This document shows positions 9,630 to 22,729 of a DNA stretch of 64,000 nt, one piece after another. The number at the start of each line of letters is the position of its first letter. The first letter of the stretch is position 1. The DNA comes from Prochilodus magdalenae (taxonomy: Eukaryota > Chordata > Actinopteri > Characiformes > Prochilodontidae). Made by a program: the position numbers and the translations under genes. The DNA lies in NCBI GenBank assembly GCA_024036415.1, contig JAMWET010000809.1, forward strand, positions 186,001-250,000, in the 5' to 3' direction. Under the pieces are notes generated by a model, which saw nothing but the letters and a program-made list of their open reading frames with translations, was not told the origin of the DNA and did not search any database.

Positions 9630-12308
9630 ACCTCCCCCTGCCCCCCAAAACAAATGATACATTTTTATGTTCTGGAAATAAAACATAAACAAGAAAAGAA
9701 ACACATACATAAATAAACACATACATAAATAAATAAACTCAAGTGTAGATAAATAGACATTATCTGCGAGTAAACAAAGATCAAAAAGGATCAGTGCTTC
9801 AGCGAGGATGTAGTAAAGATTCCAGCAGTTTAGTCCTGTGTTTCCCTGGTTCTCCTACAGGTCGTTCAGAGCAGACAGCAACAAGCCATGCACAGGTAAC
9901 AAGAGCAGTGGAAAACACAATCAATATCATCGACTGAGCACTGATGGAAAGTGCTTTATGAACACCAAAACTTTTGATGAATGTTGATTTTTGTCTTCCT
10001 TCTTCTAAGCTGTCTCTTACACATCTAAAATGCTGCATGTTGCCTTTTTACATACACGTGAGGCGAGAGCCCGGCTCGTGCATTAAATTCACCACAGTCA
10101 ATAGTCTATTATCCAGAGCAAGAGAGAACAAGAGAGAGAGAAAGAGAGACAGAGATGTCTGTGAACGAAAACACATACAATAAAAAAACTGAATATTGAA
10201 ATTTATATGGACATATAGATTTTACCCTATTGCAAATATCACACTAAGCCTAAAACAGTGAAGCAATGAAGTAGCTCTGGTTCCAAGATTAATTAACCTT
10301 ATTAATAAATTCATGGCCCAACTGTATCCACTTTTTAAAGTTTGATTGACTGTTTTCATGCATTTACAGGCAGATTTAAAAGAGAATACATCTATAAAAA
10401 GATGATCTAATGACTGACAGCCTACAGACACACTGTGCTAGTATGAGTGGCTAATTTAGCAGCTTATCCACCAAGAACATCCCTCCAAATCAGCACAGAC
10501 ACCACTTATTACCACATGTTTCACTCACATTCTTTTTATGTAGAAGCTCGTATCTGGCAGGAGGGAGGAAAAGGTTTCAAACAGGACACAGCTTCAAATG
10601 ACATGCAAAAAGTAGCGCACCACCATAGAGGTACATACAGTCATTGTTATTTCTACATAATGCGTAATTATTTAGAAAAATCAAGTCAAAACTAAATTTA
10701 AGATAATAAACAGAAATTGAATAAGCAATTATTATGATTTTGTGCACAGAAAGACTTTCATTCTGTGGTTTTTCTAAACTTGAGTTTTGTGAAGAGTGCG
10801 TTTAATATTCAACATAGAAACAAAATCTCAAGACTCTCTCTATTCCTTCACCAACTTCAGAGGCTGCTACATCAGCGGCAAACATAAGACGAGCATAAAA
10901 CAGCAAACAGTTAATAAATCAGATCAAGTGCCTCAATTATAATAACCTACCCCTAGTACTCGGTGCTTTGAAAAGGAAATGCATATGCAAATGAGGCAAA
11001 AGTGTAAAAGAACAGCTCCACCTCTTTCATCTTATTGCAGATGTTAAACAGCTGCTGACCCTTGTTAGTAAATCGAGATCATCGCTTTTGAACAGCAATA
11101 CAGGGTTTGCGAAAGCACAAGATGTTTGTAATTCTGCCTGTGAATAACCCTGTGAATGACTGCCTGTTATTCAGAATAAATATGGGATTTTGTTGTTTTT
11201 TAACAAACCAAACATTTAATCATAACAACTCGCTTTTCACCCACATGGTGTGATGTAATTGAAACATTTCTTTGGATTTGTGATCAGTCAATCAGTCAAA
11301 GGAGTGTTTTTTTAGATTACTTTTTAAATGAGGCAGCCAATCAGAAAAGATGGCATTTATATACACTGGTCTTAAATACACAATAACAAAAGCGACTGTT
11401 TGGTTCTAGAAAGGTTGGAAAATGCTCATGACTGTGTTGGTTTATAAAACCACACTAATGTTATAAGTGGACCACAGGGAGGGAATAGCAATACAGGGAT
11501 AATGGGTCCTTTGAATACCTAGATTTTATAAGCTCAACAAAAAGCGTAATACACCATTTAAACTTTTATCCCACTGTTGCACCACTTTGTGACTATTTCT
11601 TGTTACTTCTGCATTCCGATTGCAGTTGTACCTTGTTGCTCAAAATGTCAATCTTTGCAAATGTGCAATAGTGAGCTGCTGTTGTTAGGTACAGACTGTG
11701 AAATACTCCTTTAAGGACCAGCTACCAATTGCAATATAAGTGCAAATGAAAGTTTAAAAAGGAATAACTGAAATCACTATTTTTAGCAGTAGGTGCAGTA
11801 GCAGCACTTTTGCACATCCTGATGTGGTTATGTCTGGTCACTGTCTTAATAGTGTAAATAACCATAATACAGGTATGAGTTTGTATGGTTCACCCTAGAA
11901 ACATCACTCACTCGCTGTACGAGTCAGCAGGGTGTTTAAAGTCTGCCCGCTGTCACTTTAACAAACATGGCCTCATTAGTAACACAGAGCCATTCCGCTC
12001 TGACACCGTCCCCATTCATTACAGCAGCATTTTTAAACATGCATTCTTGGAATACGTTTGGGAACACAAGGCTTCCTGCAGGAAGCAACATCCTACCAGT
12101 GAGGTCAGATGAGTTCAGAGTGGATCTCTGTTAACCCATTTGGAATACCACTGGTAAAAATAATAATTATAGCAGTGATTAGTGCTGTTATGTATTTTGC
12201 ATTGTTGGTCTGTTATACTGTATATAAAATAAGCATTACTGTAGGATTGTATTGTAGGTTTGATTGTGGTTAACTAAGATAAATTACCATCACCTTATGT
12301 GGTATATA
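9630..12308. other. dok6 intron 3, no recognised gene
   Basis: Mostly AT-rich non-coding sequence. A short GA-rich run lies at 10118-10155. ORFs at 9974-10183, 10447-10695 and 11885-12112 show no domain or codon pattern and are treated as chance. No clear transposon ends were found. Confidence 0.5.
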
Positions 12309-12904
12309 CAGTAGGGTGCGAAAGTTTGGGCAGCCTTGTTAATTTTCCTGATTTACCTTTACCTTTATGTTTATTCGAGATTTTTCTTGGTCTGCCACTT
12401 CGAGCCTTGACTTGAACTGTGCCTGTGGTCTTCCATTTTCTCATAATGTTTCTCACAGTGGAGATAGCTTTCTGTATCCTTCCCCTAAACCATGACGGTG
12501 AACAATCTTTGTTTTCAGATCATTTGAAAGTTGTTTTGAGACTCCCATGCTGCGACTCTTCAGAGAAGATGCAAAGAGGAGAAAAACTTACAATTGCCTC
12601 CCTTAAATACCCTTTCTCATAATTGGAGTCACCTGTGTATGAAGGTCAAGGGTCACTGAACTTACCAAACCAAATTTGAGTTCCAATAATTAGTTCTAAA
12701 GGTTTTGAAATCAATAAAATGACAACAGTGCCCAAATTTATGCACCTGCTTATTTTGTTTAACCAGTTTCTGTAAATCATATAAATTATTTCTTTCACTT
12801 CTCAAATATCACTGTGTTTGCCCCCTATATGATATATTTAACACAATTTTTTTATCCAAACAATCAATGCTTTATAAGGCTGCCCAAACTTTTGCACCCC
12901 ACTG
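12309..12904 (-). mobile_element. Non-autonomous Tc1-like element, 596 bp, TA-flanked
   Basis: Inverted repeats begin CAGTAGGGTGCGAAAGTTTG on the left and, as complement, CAGTGGGGTGCAAAAGTTTG on the right. TA borders both (12307-12308 and 12905-12906). On the minus strand, from an ATG at 12546-12548, a broken reading gives MGVSKQLSNDLKTKIVHRHG, then after frameshifts a KWKTTGTVQVKARSGRPRK-like string. These are the paired helix-turn-helix and GRPR linker of a Tc1 transposase. The catalytic part is absent. This is an internally deleted derivative. Confidence 0.88.
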
Positions 12905-13189
12905 TACAACAGTTGGCATTTACACAATGGTTGTGTAAATGCTAACTGAGAAATGCTGTCACTGAAAGTGACTGCACTATAGCAGTTAGCATCTAACAAT
13001 TTTTTGTAGTTGTTGTTTTGAGAGGCTTATAAAATACGATTTGATGTTAGTACAACAATAACAACAATCATAACCATAATCATAAGCATAACAATAATAA
13101 AATTCATTATGATAATAAACTGTAAAATAAAACCTTCCAGGTATGAAGTTCAAAATATCATATTCCAAATTGCCTCTAGAAGCAACACA

Positions 13190-13742
13190 TCACAGGCACA
13201 CAAGTGAACGCTACCTAGCGGAATTCTTAGTTCCAACAGCAAGGCTTTGGTGTAGAAGGACTATAGGTCTGGGGCTCCTTTGCGGGTTTAGGTTTAATGC
13301 TACACCACACCACACAAAGACATTTCAAACAATAACGTACCTCCAGCTTTGTGAAAAGACCCTTTCCTGTTTTAATATGTCTGTGCCCTGTGCACAAATT
13401 AAGCATCCATGAAGACATGGCTTAATGAGTTTGGTGTGGAGAAACTCCGGTGGCTTGACCACAGCTCCTCTGAACACCCTTGGGATGAACTGAAATCTCG
13501 ACTGCAAGCTACACCTTCTCGTCCAAGATCAATGCCTGATTTCACAAATGCAGAATGGGCACAATATCCCACAGACACGGTGCAAACGCTCGTGGAAAGG
13601 CTTTCCAGAAGAGTGGAGGCTGCTTTAGCTGCAAAGAAGGAGCCACCTCCATATTAATGTACATGATAGTTTTATGAGATGTCCATCAAGCTACTGTAGG
13701 TGTGATAGTGAGGTGTCCAAAATCTTTTGGCCATCAAGAGTT
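13190..13742 (+). pseudogene. Tc1-like transposase C-terminal half, 5'-truncated and frameshifted
   Basis: The plus strand from about 13200 reads SERYLAEFLVPTA, then shifts frame through a segment corresponding to the middle catalytic region, then reads MKTWLNEFGVEKLRWLDHSS from 13409. It continues through HPWDELKSRLQATPSRPRS and VERLSRRVEAALAAKKEPPP to a TAA at 13655-13657. The last part is the Tc1 C-terminus including the WDEL segment near the third catalytic residue. A terminal-repeat-like end, caaaatcttttggccatcaa, follows at about 13720-13740. The 5' half is missing and several frames are broken. Confidence 0.85.
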
Positions 13743-15568
13743 AATTCCCTATGTTTCCCTACTAACCCATTAAAAGGGAAAGATATTCTGTGGATCACTA
13801 CTGCATATACAGTAAACACTGTGCTGGAAATGCTTGACTATTTGGAGAAAGAGAAATTGACTGATGTCATTAGATTTTACAGTAGTGAACCTTGAGTATT
13901 AATGTAAGACTTTTCTTCAGGCAATAAAGGTCAAATCTTGAGGCCCTGAGGGTCCCCCCGAGGCTTCTTAACATGACCTCATCATCTTCATGTCTGTGAA
14001 TTTCTTTCTGCAGGGGAATTCGACTCCTGCATTTTTGATTGTAGGTAACAAGGTCTGGAATCATTAAGTGTATTTGTATAGCTCATTATGATCCCTGGTG
14101 AAAATGGCTCTCCGTCCATCCACAAGGAAAAAAGAGAAACGCATGGGGATGGAATTCCTTTCCTCATGCTCCAATAAGTATCTTCTCAAACACTAGACAA
14201 GTCATCAATACAGCTCCGATAATAGATAATGCTAAGCTAATCCACCTCCAAACTGCAGCACACAAATAAATCTTAGCCCTGCTTTCCATCATGACTCCCT
14301 TACCGACACACTGACCTTTCAGTCTGTGTAAATGAACACACAGCCTTTTAGGGCTCACTGAGTGGAATATTGGACAAACAAACATTTCTCCAGCCACTCC
14401 TCCGCCACCACATACTGGAGCTGCACAATTAATCGTATTTTTGTCCTGTGCAATTATTCATAACCACGCAAACGTAGAAGACTCTTGTAATAACATTAGT
14501 GCCAAATAGACAAGTTACCAAATTCTCAGCCAAAAGAAGCACAAGTTATTGGATATATGCAATTTGTCATTTGATTTATGCTCTTTTAATGAACATAATA
14601 ATGCTGCTGATGCATCGAATGCAGTAAATTGAGAGAATAAATGCATTTTTAAACAGTTTAGTAGATCATTGTAAACAACTTGAGGTGTAATATTATGAAA
14701 ATAACAATTTATTGTTGCCCAAACATCTCTAAAGTGTTTTTTATATCTTGTAAACCGTGTGGGTGTGACTTTGGGACTTCCATCTCAAGTTTTTTAAGAA
14801 CTGTACTTTATACCATTTAGAGAACAAACAGCCACTGACCCACAACAGGAGGACTGGACCCACAGAGGCAAGCTGTAGCCAACACAAGCATTACAGTAAC
14901 ATCTTGCAAAATTCGAAGTAATAAAACTTATTACCAAATATAAATTTAAATTACACATAAGTTAAAATTATATGTTGTTCATAACAACAATCAAATTTTT
15001 AATTTTATAACCTGTTAATTTTTTTTTTGTATCAATTAGGGCTGAGGTGCGAAAACAGAACACAGAACAATTGAGGTCACACTTCCATTTATTAAGATAG
15101 GACTGTGCAACGTTTTTCAGCTATAAATTACACTACTTTTCTGTGAATACTAAAAAAGGTGTGAAAACATTTCTATATGTTGTGTGACAGAGTGCTTTTG
15201 TATTTTTAAACTTTCTTTGCTTTCAGCAGCCCTGTACCTTAATTATGTTTATTTATTAATGTTTTATTTATGTTTATCCTTTACGACAATACCCAGAGCA
15301 CCACCTAAGCTAGTAACTAGTTTACATCACTAGCAAATACAATAGCAGCCATACAGCAGTAATAACATCTTTATAAATAAAACACACTAAATTGCAGAAC
15401 ACATGTTTTGGTAGTGACAACTCTTAATGTTACAGACTGATTTCAGACTTGCTTCATTTGAGATCTAACTGCTTACCATGTAGAGTGTGGCTAATATGAG
15501 GCTCCGCCCACATACTGAAACTCCTTGCTTTTCAGCAGGGACATGTTTTATTTGAACAGGAAACTTCT
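13743..15568. other. dok6 intron 3, no recognised gene
   Basis: AT-rich. Small ORFs (13674-13895 plus, 13870-14064 and 14164-14397 minus) show no recognisable domain. No clear repeats were seen apart from short A/T runs. Confidence 0.5.
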
Positions 15569-15668
15569 AAATTAAATTAAATTAAATTAAATTAAATTAA
15601 ATTAAATTAAATTAAATTAAATTAAATTAAATTAAATTAAATTAAATTAAATTAAATTAAATTAAATT
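15569..15668. repeat. Perfect AAATT pentanucleotide array, 20 units
   Basis: A 100-bp run of AAATT without a single interruption. The absence of mutations suggests recent expansion or active slippage. Confidence 0.98.
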
Positions 15669-16813
15669 GTGCCTTGGGTTTGAATGGATATGAATACTGA
15701 TGATGAATAATAATAATCAATTTGTTTACTGTGGGACTATATTATGAACTAATTCAGTAGAATGACTGAATTAGCTAACACAGGCTTTGTATCTGAAAGA
15801 GGAACAAAGTTTAAGGTTTAACTCTATGTACAAGTGTGACAATGTTAACGCAGCCCTTTTCATAAATTCTCATTACACAAGATTTGTCTCCATTATGCAC
15901 TGCATTAAATGACACATTTTAGGGGTCTCTCAGAACAGGAAAGGTAGCATGTTATAGCTACTATAGTTCTAAACAATGTAAGTAAAGAGTCTCAGAACCT
16001 TGTATCTAACAGCTTTACCATTAGGAACTCCTGTCCCTAAAAAGTAGTGCTGTATCAGGTCACAATATCAGGTTCAGCTCAGCGTTTTTAAGAAGGGTCT
16101 GGACTCCTGCAGGTCTGCAGCCAGACACTATTGGTTTGATGTTATTTAGTTAGTCAGTTAAGTTAGCTTACAGTTCTAAAGAAACAGTCCTGCATTGAAA
16201 ATAGTTTTCCAAACTAATCATAAGACGATCTATTCATAAGAATCTGTTCATGGAATCTGAAACTTACTTTGCTGTTTAATGACCACAAAGCAGCGAGGAG
16301 AGTGATGTTTCGTGTGGAGGTTTTAAAAACCTCGGTCTCTCTAGATGACTTCATAGGGTATTCCTGCTACAGCTGCGAGGGCCGGGCCTCTGGCTGGAGG
16401 TCTGCAGCCAGATGCTGCTGGGCATTTTCAGAACTATCCTGATAAGGCTGAATGTAGTTTGGTTTCAGGCAGTCTGTAAAGCATTTCACAGCCCTGAGCT
16501 GGTTTCTGGCTAATTCCAGTGGGTTATGTTGTTCTATTACAGCTGCTGACTGAAAAGCTTGCTAAGGATCACCAAAATCTGATGCAGTCCTGCCGTCACA
16601 CTCTTCTTCAGAATCTGACCAAACAGCCTACAGGTCTGACAGTATGCTCTGACAGTATCTTACAGCTGTTCTCTAACGTGTCCACTTTCTGTTTCTGTGA
16701 TAAGGCACAAACATATGCTTAGCTAAAGAGTAAAGACAGTCGTTACTTAGCAACCTGTGCTCAGGAGGACGATGGCTTCACCTTGCTGGTGGTCAGAGAC
16801 TGTAGCTCATCTA
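15669..16813. other. dok6 intron 3, no recognised gene
   Basis: The phrase aggtctgcagccaga occurs twice (near 16109 and 16399), which may reflect an old local duplication. The ORF at 16519-16722 shows no domain. Confidence 0.45.
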
Positions 16814-17010
16814 GTGACACCACCATGTCATATTCACTGCTGTGCTGAGAATGATCTCTCAGCCATTCATAAGGTGGTCCTTGTCTATTAAAAGGGTAGA
16901 GGGGGTGATGAACTGTACAGTGACAGATACGCCTGATATGTCTGTAACTCTAAACCAGAGAGCACATATGCAGGTAGGTGTTTCCGATAAAGTGACCCCT
17001 GAGTGTTTAT
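16814..17010. mobile_element. MITE-like fragment
   Basis: The phrase tgacaccaccatgtcat then cactgctgtgctgagaatga is shared in diverged form with the MITE piece at 54580-54902. At the right, ggtgtttccgataaagtgac is close to the unit of the tandem array at 49433-49735. No coding capacity. Confidence 0.5.
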
Positions 17011-17330
17011 CTGTGTGTGCGTGTTCTGAGAGTTGGAGGTGTTAGACCCTGACAGCCTCAGAGGGAGGTGAGGAAGTCAAGCATTGTGGGAAATTCATTT
17101 CTGCTTGTTTGGAACATGTAAGTGACCCGAGCTCCATATGGACGCACAGCAGAGCCAAGAGAAACACACAGGTCAGCATAATTAACACTACAGACGGGCA
17201 TTTTAACCATTTCTGATTTATATAATTTTTAAAGAAACAGTGTTCTAATGTGTCAATAAGAAAATATTCATACTGTTAGGAATAAAATGCAATATCCAAA
17301 CCAAAATAACCAAAATAACCAAAATTTATT
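17011..17330. other. Intronic stretch, nothing recognised
   Basis: AT-rich sequence between the MITE fragment and the minisatellite, with no ORF or repeat end. Confidence 0.5.
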
Positions 17331-18028
17331 GGTTTACTTTTGTGTCTTAGACTGATTTAGAGATCTTTCTTTATGTTTTAGACTGATTTAAGAATCTATA
17401 TTTGTGTTTTAGACTGATTTACTGATTTATCTTTGTGTCTTAGACTGATTTAGTGATCTTTCTTTATGTTTTAGATTGATTTAAGAATCTATCTTTGTGT
17501 TTTAGACTGATTTAAGAATCTATCTTTGTGTTTTAGACTGATTTAAGAATCTATATTTGTGTTTTAGACTGATTTAAGAATCTATATTTGTGTTTTAGAC
17601 TGATTTAAGAATCTATCTTTGTGTTTTAGATTGATTTAAGAATCTGTCTGTGTTTTAGACTGATTTAAGAATCTATCTTTGTGTTTTAGACTGATTTAAG
17701 AATCTGTCTGTGTTTTAGACTGATTTAAGAATCTATCTTTGTGTTTTAGATTGATTTAAGAATCTGTCTGTGTTTTAGACTGATTTAAGAATCTATCTTT
17801 GTGTTTTAGACTGATTTAAGAATCTATATTTGTGTTTTAGGCTGATTTACTGATTTATCTTTGTTTTAGACTGATTTAAGAATCTATATTTGTGTTTTAG
17901 ACTGATTTATATTTGTGTTTTAGACTGATTCAGACATTTGTCTTAGTGTTTTAGACTATATTCATAATTAATCCTTGTGTTTCAGACTTATTTAGTGATA
18001 TATTTTTGTGTTTTAAACTGGTTTAGAG
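17331..18028. repeat. Minisatellite with 31-nt unit, about 22 copies
   Basis: The unit contains TTTTAGACTGATTTAAGAAT followed by CTATCTTTGTG. The centre (17490-17830) is nearly perfect, with a 3-nt-shorter variant recurring, and the two edges are diverged. That is the pattern expected for expansion from the middle. It lies in dok6 intron 3 and is not coding. Confidence 0.95.
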
Positions 18029-21000
18029 GTTCTTCTTAAAACCAGTGCACTGTATACTGTTATTATTATCCTGTAAAATTCACTTTTCCTTGTGGTACAT
18101 AAATGCTGTTAAGTTTAAAAAACTTATCTTTAACAAACAAATGTAAGACATGGACCCTTTAAGTAATAAACTACAATAAAGCAATGAAGATGGGACTAGC
18201 TATAGAATAAGGGCAGATCATTTTATTAAAATGTAAAGTCAGATGATAAGTCATGCTCAATACCTTCCATTATAAGACGTTAACAACGTTTTTTTGTTTT
18301 TTGTGCAATATTATAACTAATTCTTCAATTATGACTGAATTTCACAATGTATTAATAGAGATCATAATGATTAAATCCTAAAGTAGAGTGAATAAGCTAT
18401 TCAAAAGGTTTATATGAAATGTTATATGAAATGTTTAGTAAACCCCCAAATATAGGCTCTTAAAATGAGAGTCAAAATAACATTTCTTTAATTTATATTT
18501 TAAACTGTCTGAAAAGTTACATTCCTAAAACTTCTCATAAATAGCTTCAACCGTGCTGTAATTATAGATGTATGTTTGAATGTAACTGAATGCACCTCGC
18601 CATCTAAATTACTTTTTACTGATAGCTCTTATTCCACACAATACAGATTTGTGTCCTTCACAGCGCTGTGTCGATGACCGTTCCACCCAGTTCTCATTAA
18701 TATCCCTTTCTCAGGATGGATGGACTCCCTGTGGCTCAGGCGGAGGAGAGGTTATTGTGTTAAACGGATTCAGGAGAACATTCCTCCCCTTGCTGAGGCA
18801 CAACGGAAGACCCGAGAGGTGCTAATGATAAACCCAGCAGGAGTCCCACCCCACGCCCCCCTTCACTGAACGCATCCACTCCCCCTCAACAACCTCTCCA
18901 CCACAATCCTTCCCATCCTACTGACCCTGGCATTACACACACGTTTCAGTGCTGTGCACAATGCACAAACAAGAGCCGAAATCAGGTAAAACTAAGAATA
19001 AAAGATTTCCATTTCCCATTCCTGCTCATATATACGCACTGTACAAAACATTCTACATTATTTAATAACTGCAGCTGCTTTCGCACTGTGTTGAAAATGA
19101 GCAACAGACCAATAGAAATGCTTATAGATCTTTTTACATTAATTTGCAATTATAGATCGACTTTGGCTTCTCCTCTAAAGATACAATAGGTACATTAACT
19201 ACTTTGATGTTTCAGCCATGAACACATTTTATGCTCTTACCAAGATTAAGAACGTGGTGCAGTGACTAATAAGCATTACTTTTTTTTCTCCACAACGATG
19301 AATTAGCATATCTAAGCACACTGCCAAAATGATAAATACATTTAATAGGCCAGATACATTTTACAATGACAACAGGCCAGAGAGAGATGCCTTCTGAGAT
19401 TTGACATGAGAACATTAAAAGTCTAAAGAAATTTCTACCAGATTTCTACAATTTTTACAAAAGTAGATATAGTTTGAAACAATGCTTAATTGTATTATTA
19501 GTGAAGCACAGCCACTGAAAGAGGAACATATTCTGTACTTTGCTTGCAAATTCAAAAGCAAATCAGAAATAAGAATTGAATTGCGAGCCTACTTTTTCAT
19601 GTGAGTGTGGTGGTAATGCTTGTTTAAATGGGTTAAGTAGGTAGACAACTTAATTCGTCTATTCAAATGCAAACATACCCCAGTGCTGGTCAACCTGCTA
19701 AGCTGGTCCACCAACATAACTAGCTTGAATTGGTCAGGCTGTTTATTTCCAGCAGGGCTTCAGGATTAGCCCAGTCTATGTTAGCAGTAAGAGCTAAACA
19801 CTACAGGGATTGCCAATGGTCATGTTAAGTTTTAGCATGTTGATGATTGAAAACAAGGAAAAGATATAAAATTGTGAATTCTGTCAAACTGATGGAGGTG
19901 ATGAGGGACATAATGCGGTGCTACACAGGCTAAACTCTTGTTTTAGGCCGGAATGCCCTTTTAAGTATTTTTCACCCCTGCTGATCTAGCACTTTACTCA
20001 GTACTGGACTGCTGCCATCTCTATTTAAGGCATCCCCAAATAGCCCTCCAATCTGTTCTCCTCTGTTTTCAGCTCATGTCAGAGAACGAATGCGGACTCA
20101 ATCCTTTGCCCGGGGACCCGAGCGTGTGGATTTAGAGCCCAGTTAATGGATACCAAAAAATCATATATACTTCTTTCAAATGCTTGTTTTGTTTCTTCTG
20201 TCTGACCAGTGCCTTTGGCCATATCTGTTGTAATGGCAGAGTCTAACAAATCCTGACTGTGTTCTGCTGTGGCTTTATTATTTATGTTTTTTAAAGACAT
20301 TTGAGTCGGAATCTCAGTAAAATCAATATATTACTTTTTGCATTAAAGTGATATTTTGGCTTCCCCAAAACATAGTCTATCGACCAACACTATGTGTGTT
20401 TCAACACTAGAGCCACAAGGCTAATGTAGACCAATAGTAAGTGAAGATTATTAACAATGAGCATGGTGCTAACTGCATGATTAATACGCAAACCATATGG
20501 AGCGTTTCAGTAAGTCTCTAATAGACCTAATTATGTGGTTTTTGACTCTGTCTTCCACTTTCTTCAAATGTACACAGAAAAGCTAATAAAGCAACTCCAG
20601 CAAAGCTAACAGATCTAATAGTAACTCTAAGCCAACTAAGATGTATCTATGGCATAATGCTATCTATAAACTAAAACTAAAGTACATCACATAGACAAAA
20701 GCAACCGTAGCTATTCTAACGTTTGTGCATGTGTATACAATCATGTCCCCGAACTATCGTTTTTACAAAAAGAACAGCTGGAGGTTGTCTTAGCTCTATA
20801 TGGGCGGGACAGTATCACATAAAGAGGTGGGGTAATGTTTGTTTACCACACAACGTCTGTGATGTTTACAACTGATTCACACAGGATAAGAAATGTCAGT
20901 ATAAATGTCAGAGGTGGGAGCGGCTATTCGATTTACACCTTGCCTTCTCTCTACACACCACTAGAAAACATGTTAAAACCTACAATTTCGATATTATTTT

Positions 21001-21383
21001 TAACCCCCTAACCATCTATCTATTCACAGCAGTCAACATCACTGCATACATGTCCTGAGTTCACAGGAGATAGGACAGTAATGTTACATATCAGCTTAAT
21101 TTTAGCTGCACAGAACAGACATGTGTAAACATGTCTTTAAATACAAAGACACATGAACTGAAACAATTCATGCTACAGCTTTTTTGCTGCGTGATACTTT
21201 GCAGAGATGCACGGGGAAGAGTGGTCACGGTGCTTCACACTCACAAGAATGTTAGAAGGTCACTTCTCAATGAATCTCATCCAGCCTGGCTTGAGGTGCT
21301 CTCTCTCTCTGTCTGTCTGTCTCCCGTTCTGCTGCTGAACAGAAATGACTGAAACTTTCTGAGGATGAAGAGAGAATGCTTAC
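18029..21383. other. dok6 intron 3 (upstream part), no recognised gene
   Basis: A moderately GC-richer patch lies at about 18650-18960. A short phrase at 19683-19760 (gctggtcaacctgctaagct and similar) resembles a simple teleost low-complexity repeat. The minus ORF 20079-20300 and plus ORF 21131-21352 are not recognised. No dok6 exon was seen between 8210 and 21384. Confidence 0.45.
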
Positions 21384-21498
21384 CTGACTCACAGGCAAAT
21401 GTCTTGGACGTTTCATCGCAGAAGATAATTGCCACTGCATGTTTCTTGGTCTCCCGGGGCATTCTGGTAATGTTCTTGATGTTGTGCAGCTCTGTTAT
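21384..21498 (-). CDS. dok6: dok6 exon (3rd by human comparison): middle of the PH domain
   Basis: This 115-nt exon has acceptor tttatttctgtag and donor GTAAGC. It starts in phase 0 and reads [20 protein letters not shown], then [18 protein letters not shown], and ends one base into the Glu codon completed at 8210. This is the second half of the N-terminal PH domain. [12 protein letters not shown] and [11 protein letters not shown] match DOK6 as I recall it better than DOK4 (KETKRQAVAIIF) or DOK5. The ATG at Met-Pro-Arg is internal, not a start. The exon coding residues before it was not found upstream within the window. Confidence 0.95.
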
Positions 21499-21799
21499 CT
21501 ACAGAAATAAAAGACAAAACTCATTACCCAAATGAATGAGGACAAAAGACGGAACAAAAGAGAGCGACAAAAGGAGGAAGATGCCAAAGTAAAGCGTGTA
21601 CTGTTATCTGGTGAAATACAAAAACGGTCCACCTCATAAAATGACTCCCTGTTACAAGAGTTGCAGAGATAAGAGTTCAGCATAAATCTCCTGTACAGCA
21701 AAGAAAAGCCCAAAATTGTAATCATGTACACCAGCTGCTCTGTATGGGGATAAAACAGGAAAAAAAATGCTGTATTTAAATTAATATTGTTTTCTATTG

Positions 21800-21848
21800 A
21801 GGACGACACAGTGGAGCAGAGGGTAACATTGTCGTCTCACAGTAAAAG
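21800..21848 (+). repeat. SINE-head-like fragment
   Basis: The phrase gaggacgacacagtggagca then gagggtaacattgtcgtctc resembles the 5' end of common teleost tRNA-derived SINEs, including a Pol III A-box-like TGGAGCAGAGGG. No B box or tail follows, so it is at most a short remnant. Confidence 0.45.
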
Positions 21849-22085
21849 CATTTTTAGAGCATATTATCACTGTCCTAAGAAAAACAAAGATCTCAGAAAT
21901 CTCCAAAACTTTTTTTAAAATTTAAGTTAATGGAACGACTTTTTTCAAGCAGTTTTTCAACTTTTAATGGTCCATTCATCATGGATTTTTTCCCACCATA
22001 AATGCCCCCTGCTGTGTTCAAATGATGCATAAAAGTGAAAATCAACAAAAACAGAGATACATGTTTTTCACTGAACAGCAAGGAT

Positions 22086-22282
22086 ATACACAGATCAGCC
22101 ATAACTTTAAACCCACCTCAGTGTATCAATACTCCTTATCCATTTTATCAGCTCTACTTAGCACATGTACCTTATAATTTACACCTTATAGTTCTACCAT
22201 TACAGACTGTAGTTCATATGTTTCAATGACATATGAATGAATACAACGAGGTGGTTTTAATGGTATGGCTGATGCGTGTGTA
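22086..22282. mobile_element. Short copy of a palindromic MITE
   Basis: The left end reads tacacagatcagccataact and then ttaaacccacc. The right end reads aggtggttttaatggtatgg and then ctgatgcgtgtgta, its imperfect reverse complement. The ~197-bp copy holds only the outer arms. Related pieces lie at 4908-4955, 31071-31202, 53196-53405 and 54580-54902. I recall very similar MITEs in many fish genomes. Non-coding and non-autonomous. Confidence 0.82.
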
Positions 22283-22729
22283 TATGTTCTGTGGCTGTGG
22301 AGAGTCACCTGTCCCTCAAGCACATGGCAGGTGTTTCCCCTCTGTTCATTCGCTGGTTTGTGGGATTAGAGGAGGAGCACAGAGAGTGTTTAAATCTCTC
22401 TCTGGCCTCCTTCTCCAGTGCAGAGGTAGGAGGTTGCTGGTCTGCATGCACGACAAAGACAGAGAGGCAGGGAATTCTTGCTATATAAGCTAAGCCACAG
22501 ATTTCAGTTTTGTTTGGTTTTTTCTGAATTGTGGTGTGTAGGTCTGAAAGCATCTCACTGTGTTTCCCAGTCAGTGTGTTCACCCCGTCCCCTTCCTAAG
22601 CTACGTCACAGTGTATATATATGCATATGTATATATACATGTATGAATTACATGTAAAGTACCAGGAAATAAATGTTCTGCATATTTCAAGCTTTTGCCT
22701 GTTCAGGAGTGTGTAATTATTGACAGTAG
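22283..22729. other. Intronic stretch
   Basis: ORFs on both strands at 22233-22583 overlap one another and show no domain. A small TA/TG run is at 22613-22642. Confidence 0.4.

Noticed and set aside
13992..14046. Possible plus-strand mini-exon (ctttctgcag to gtaggtaac)
   Set aside because: Too short, no open frame continuity with anything, and chance splice-like motifs are frequent in T-rich DNA.
21277..21462. Treating MPRETKKH as a protein start
   Set aside because: The Met is internal to a dok6 exon whose acceptor lies upstream at 21499-21500.
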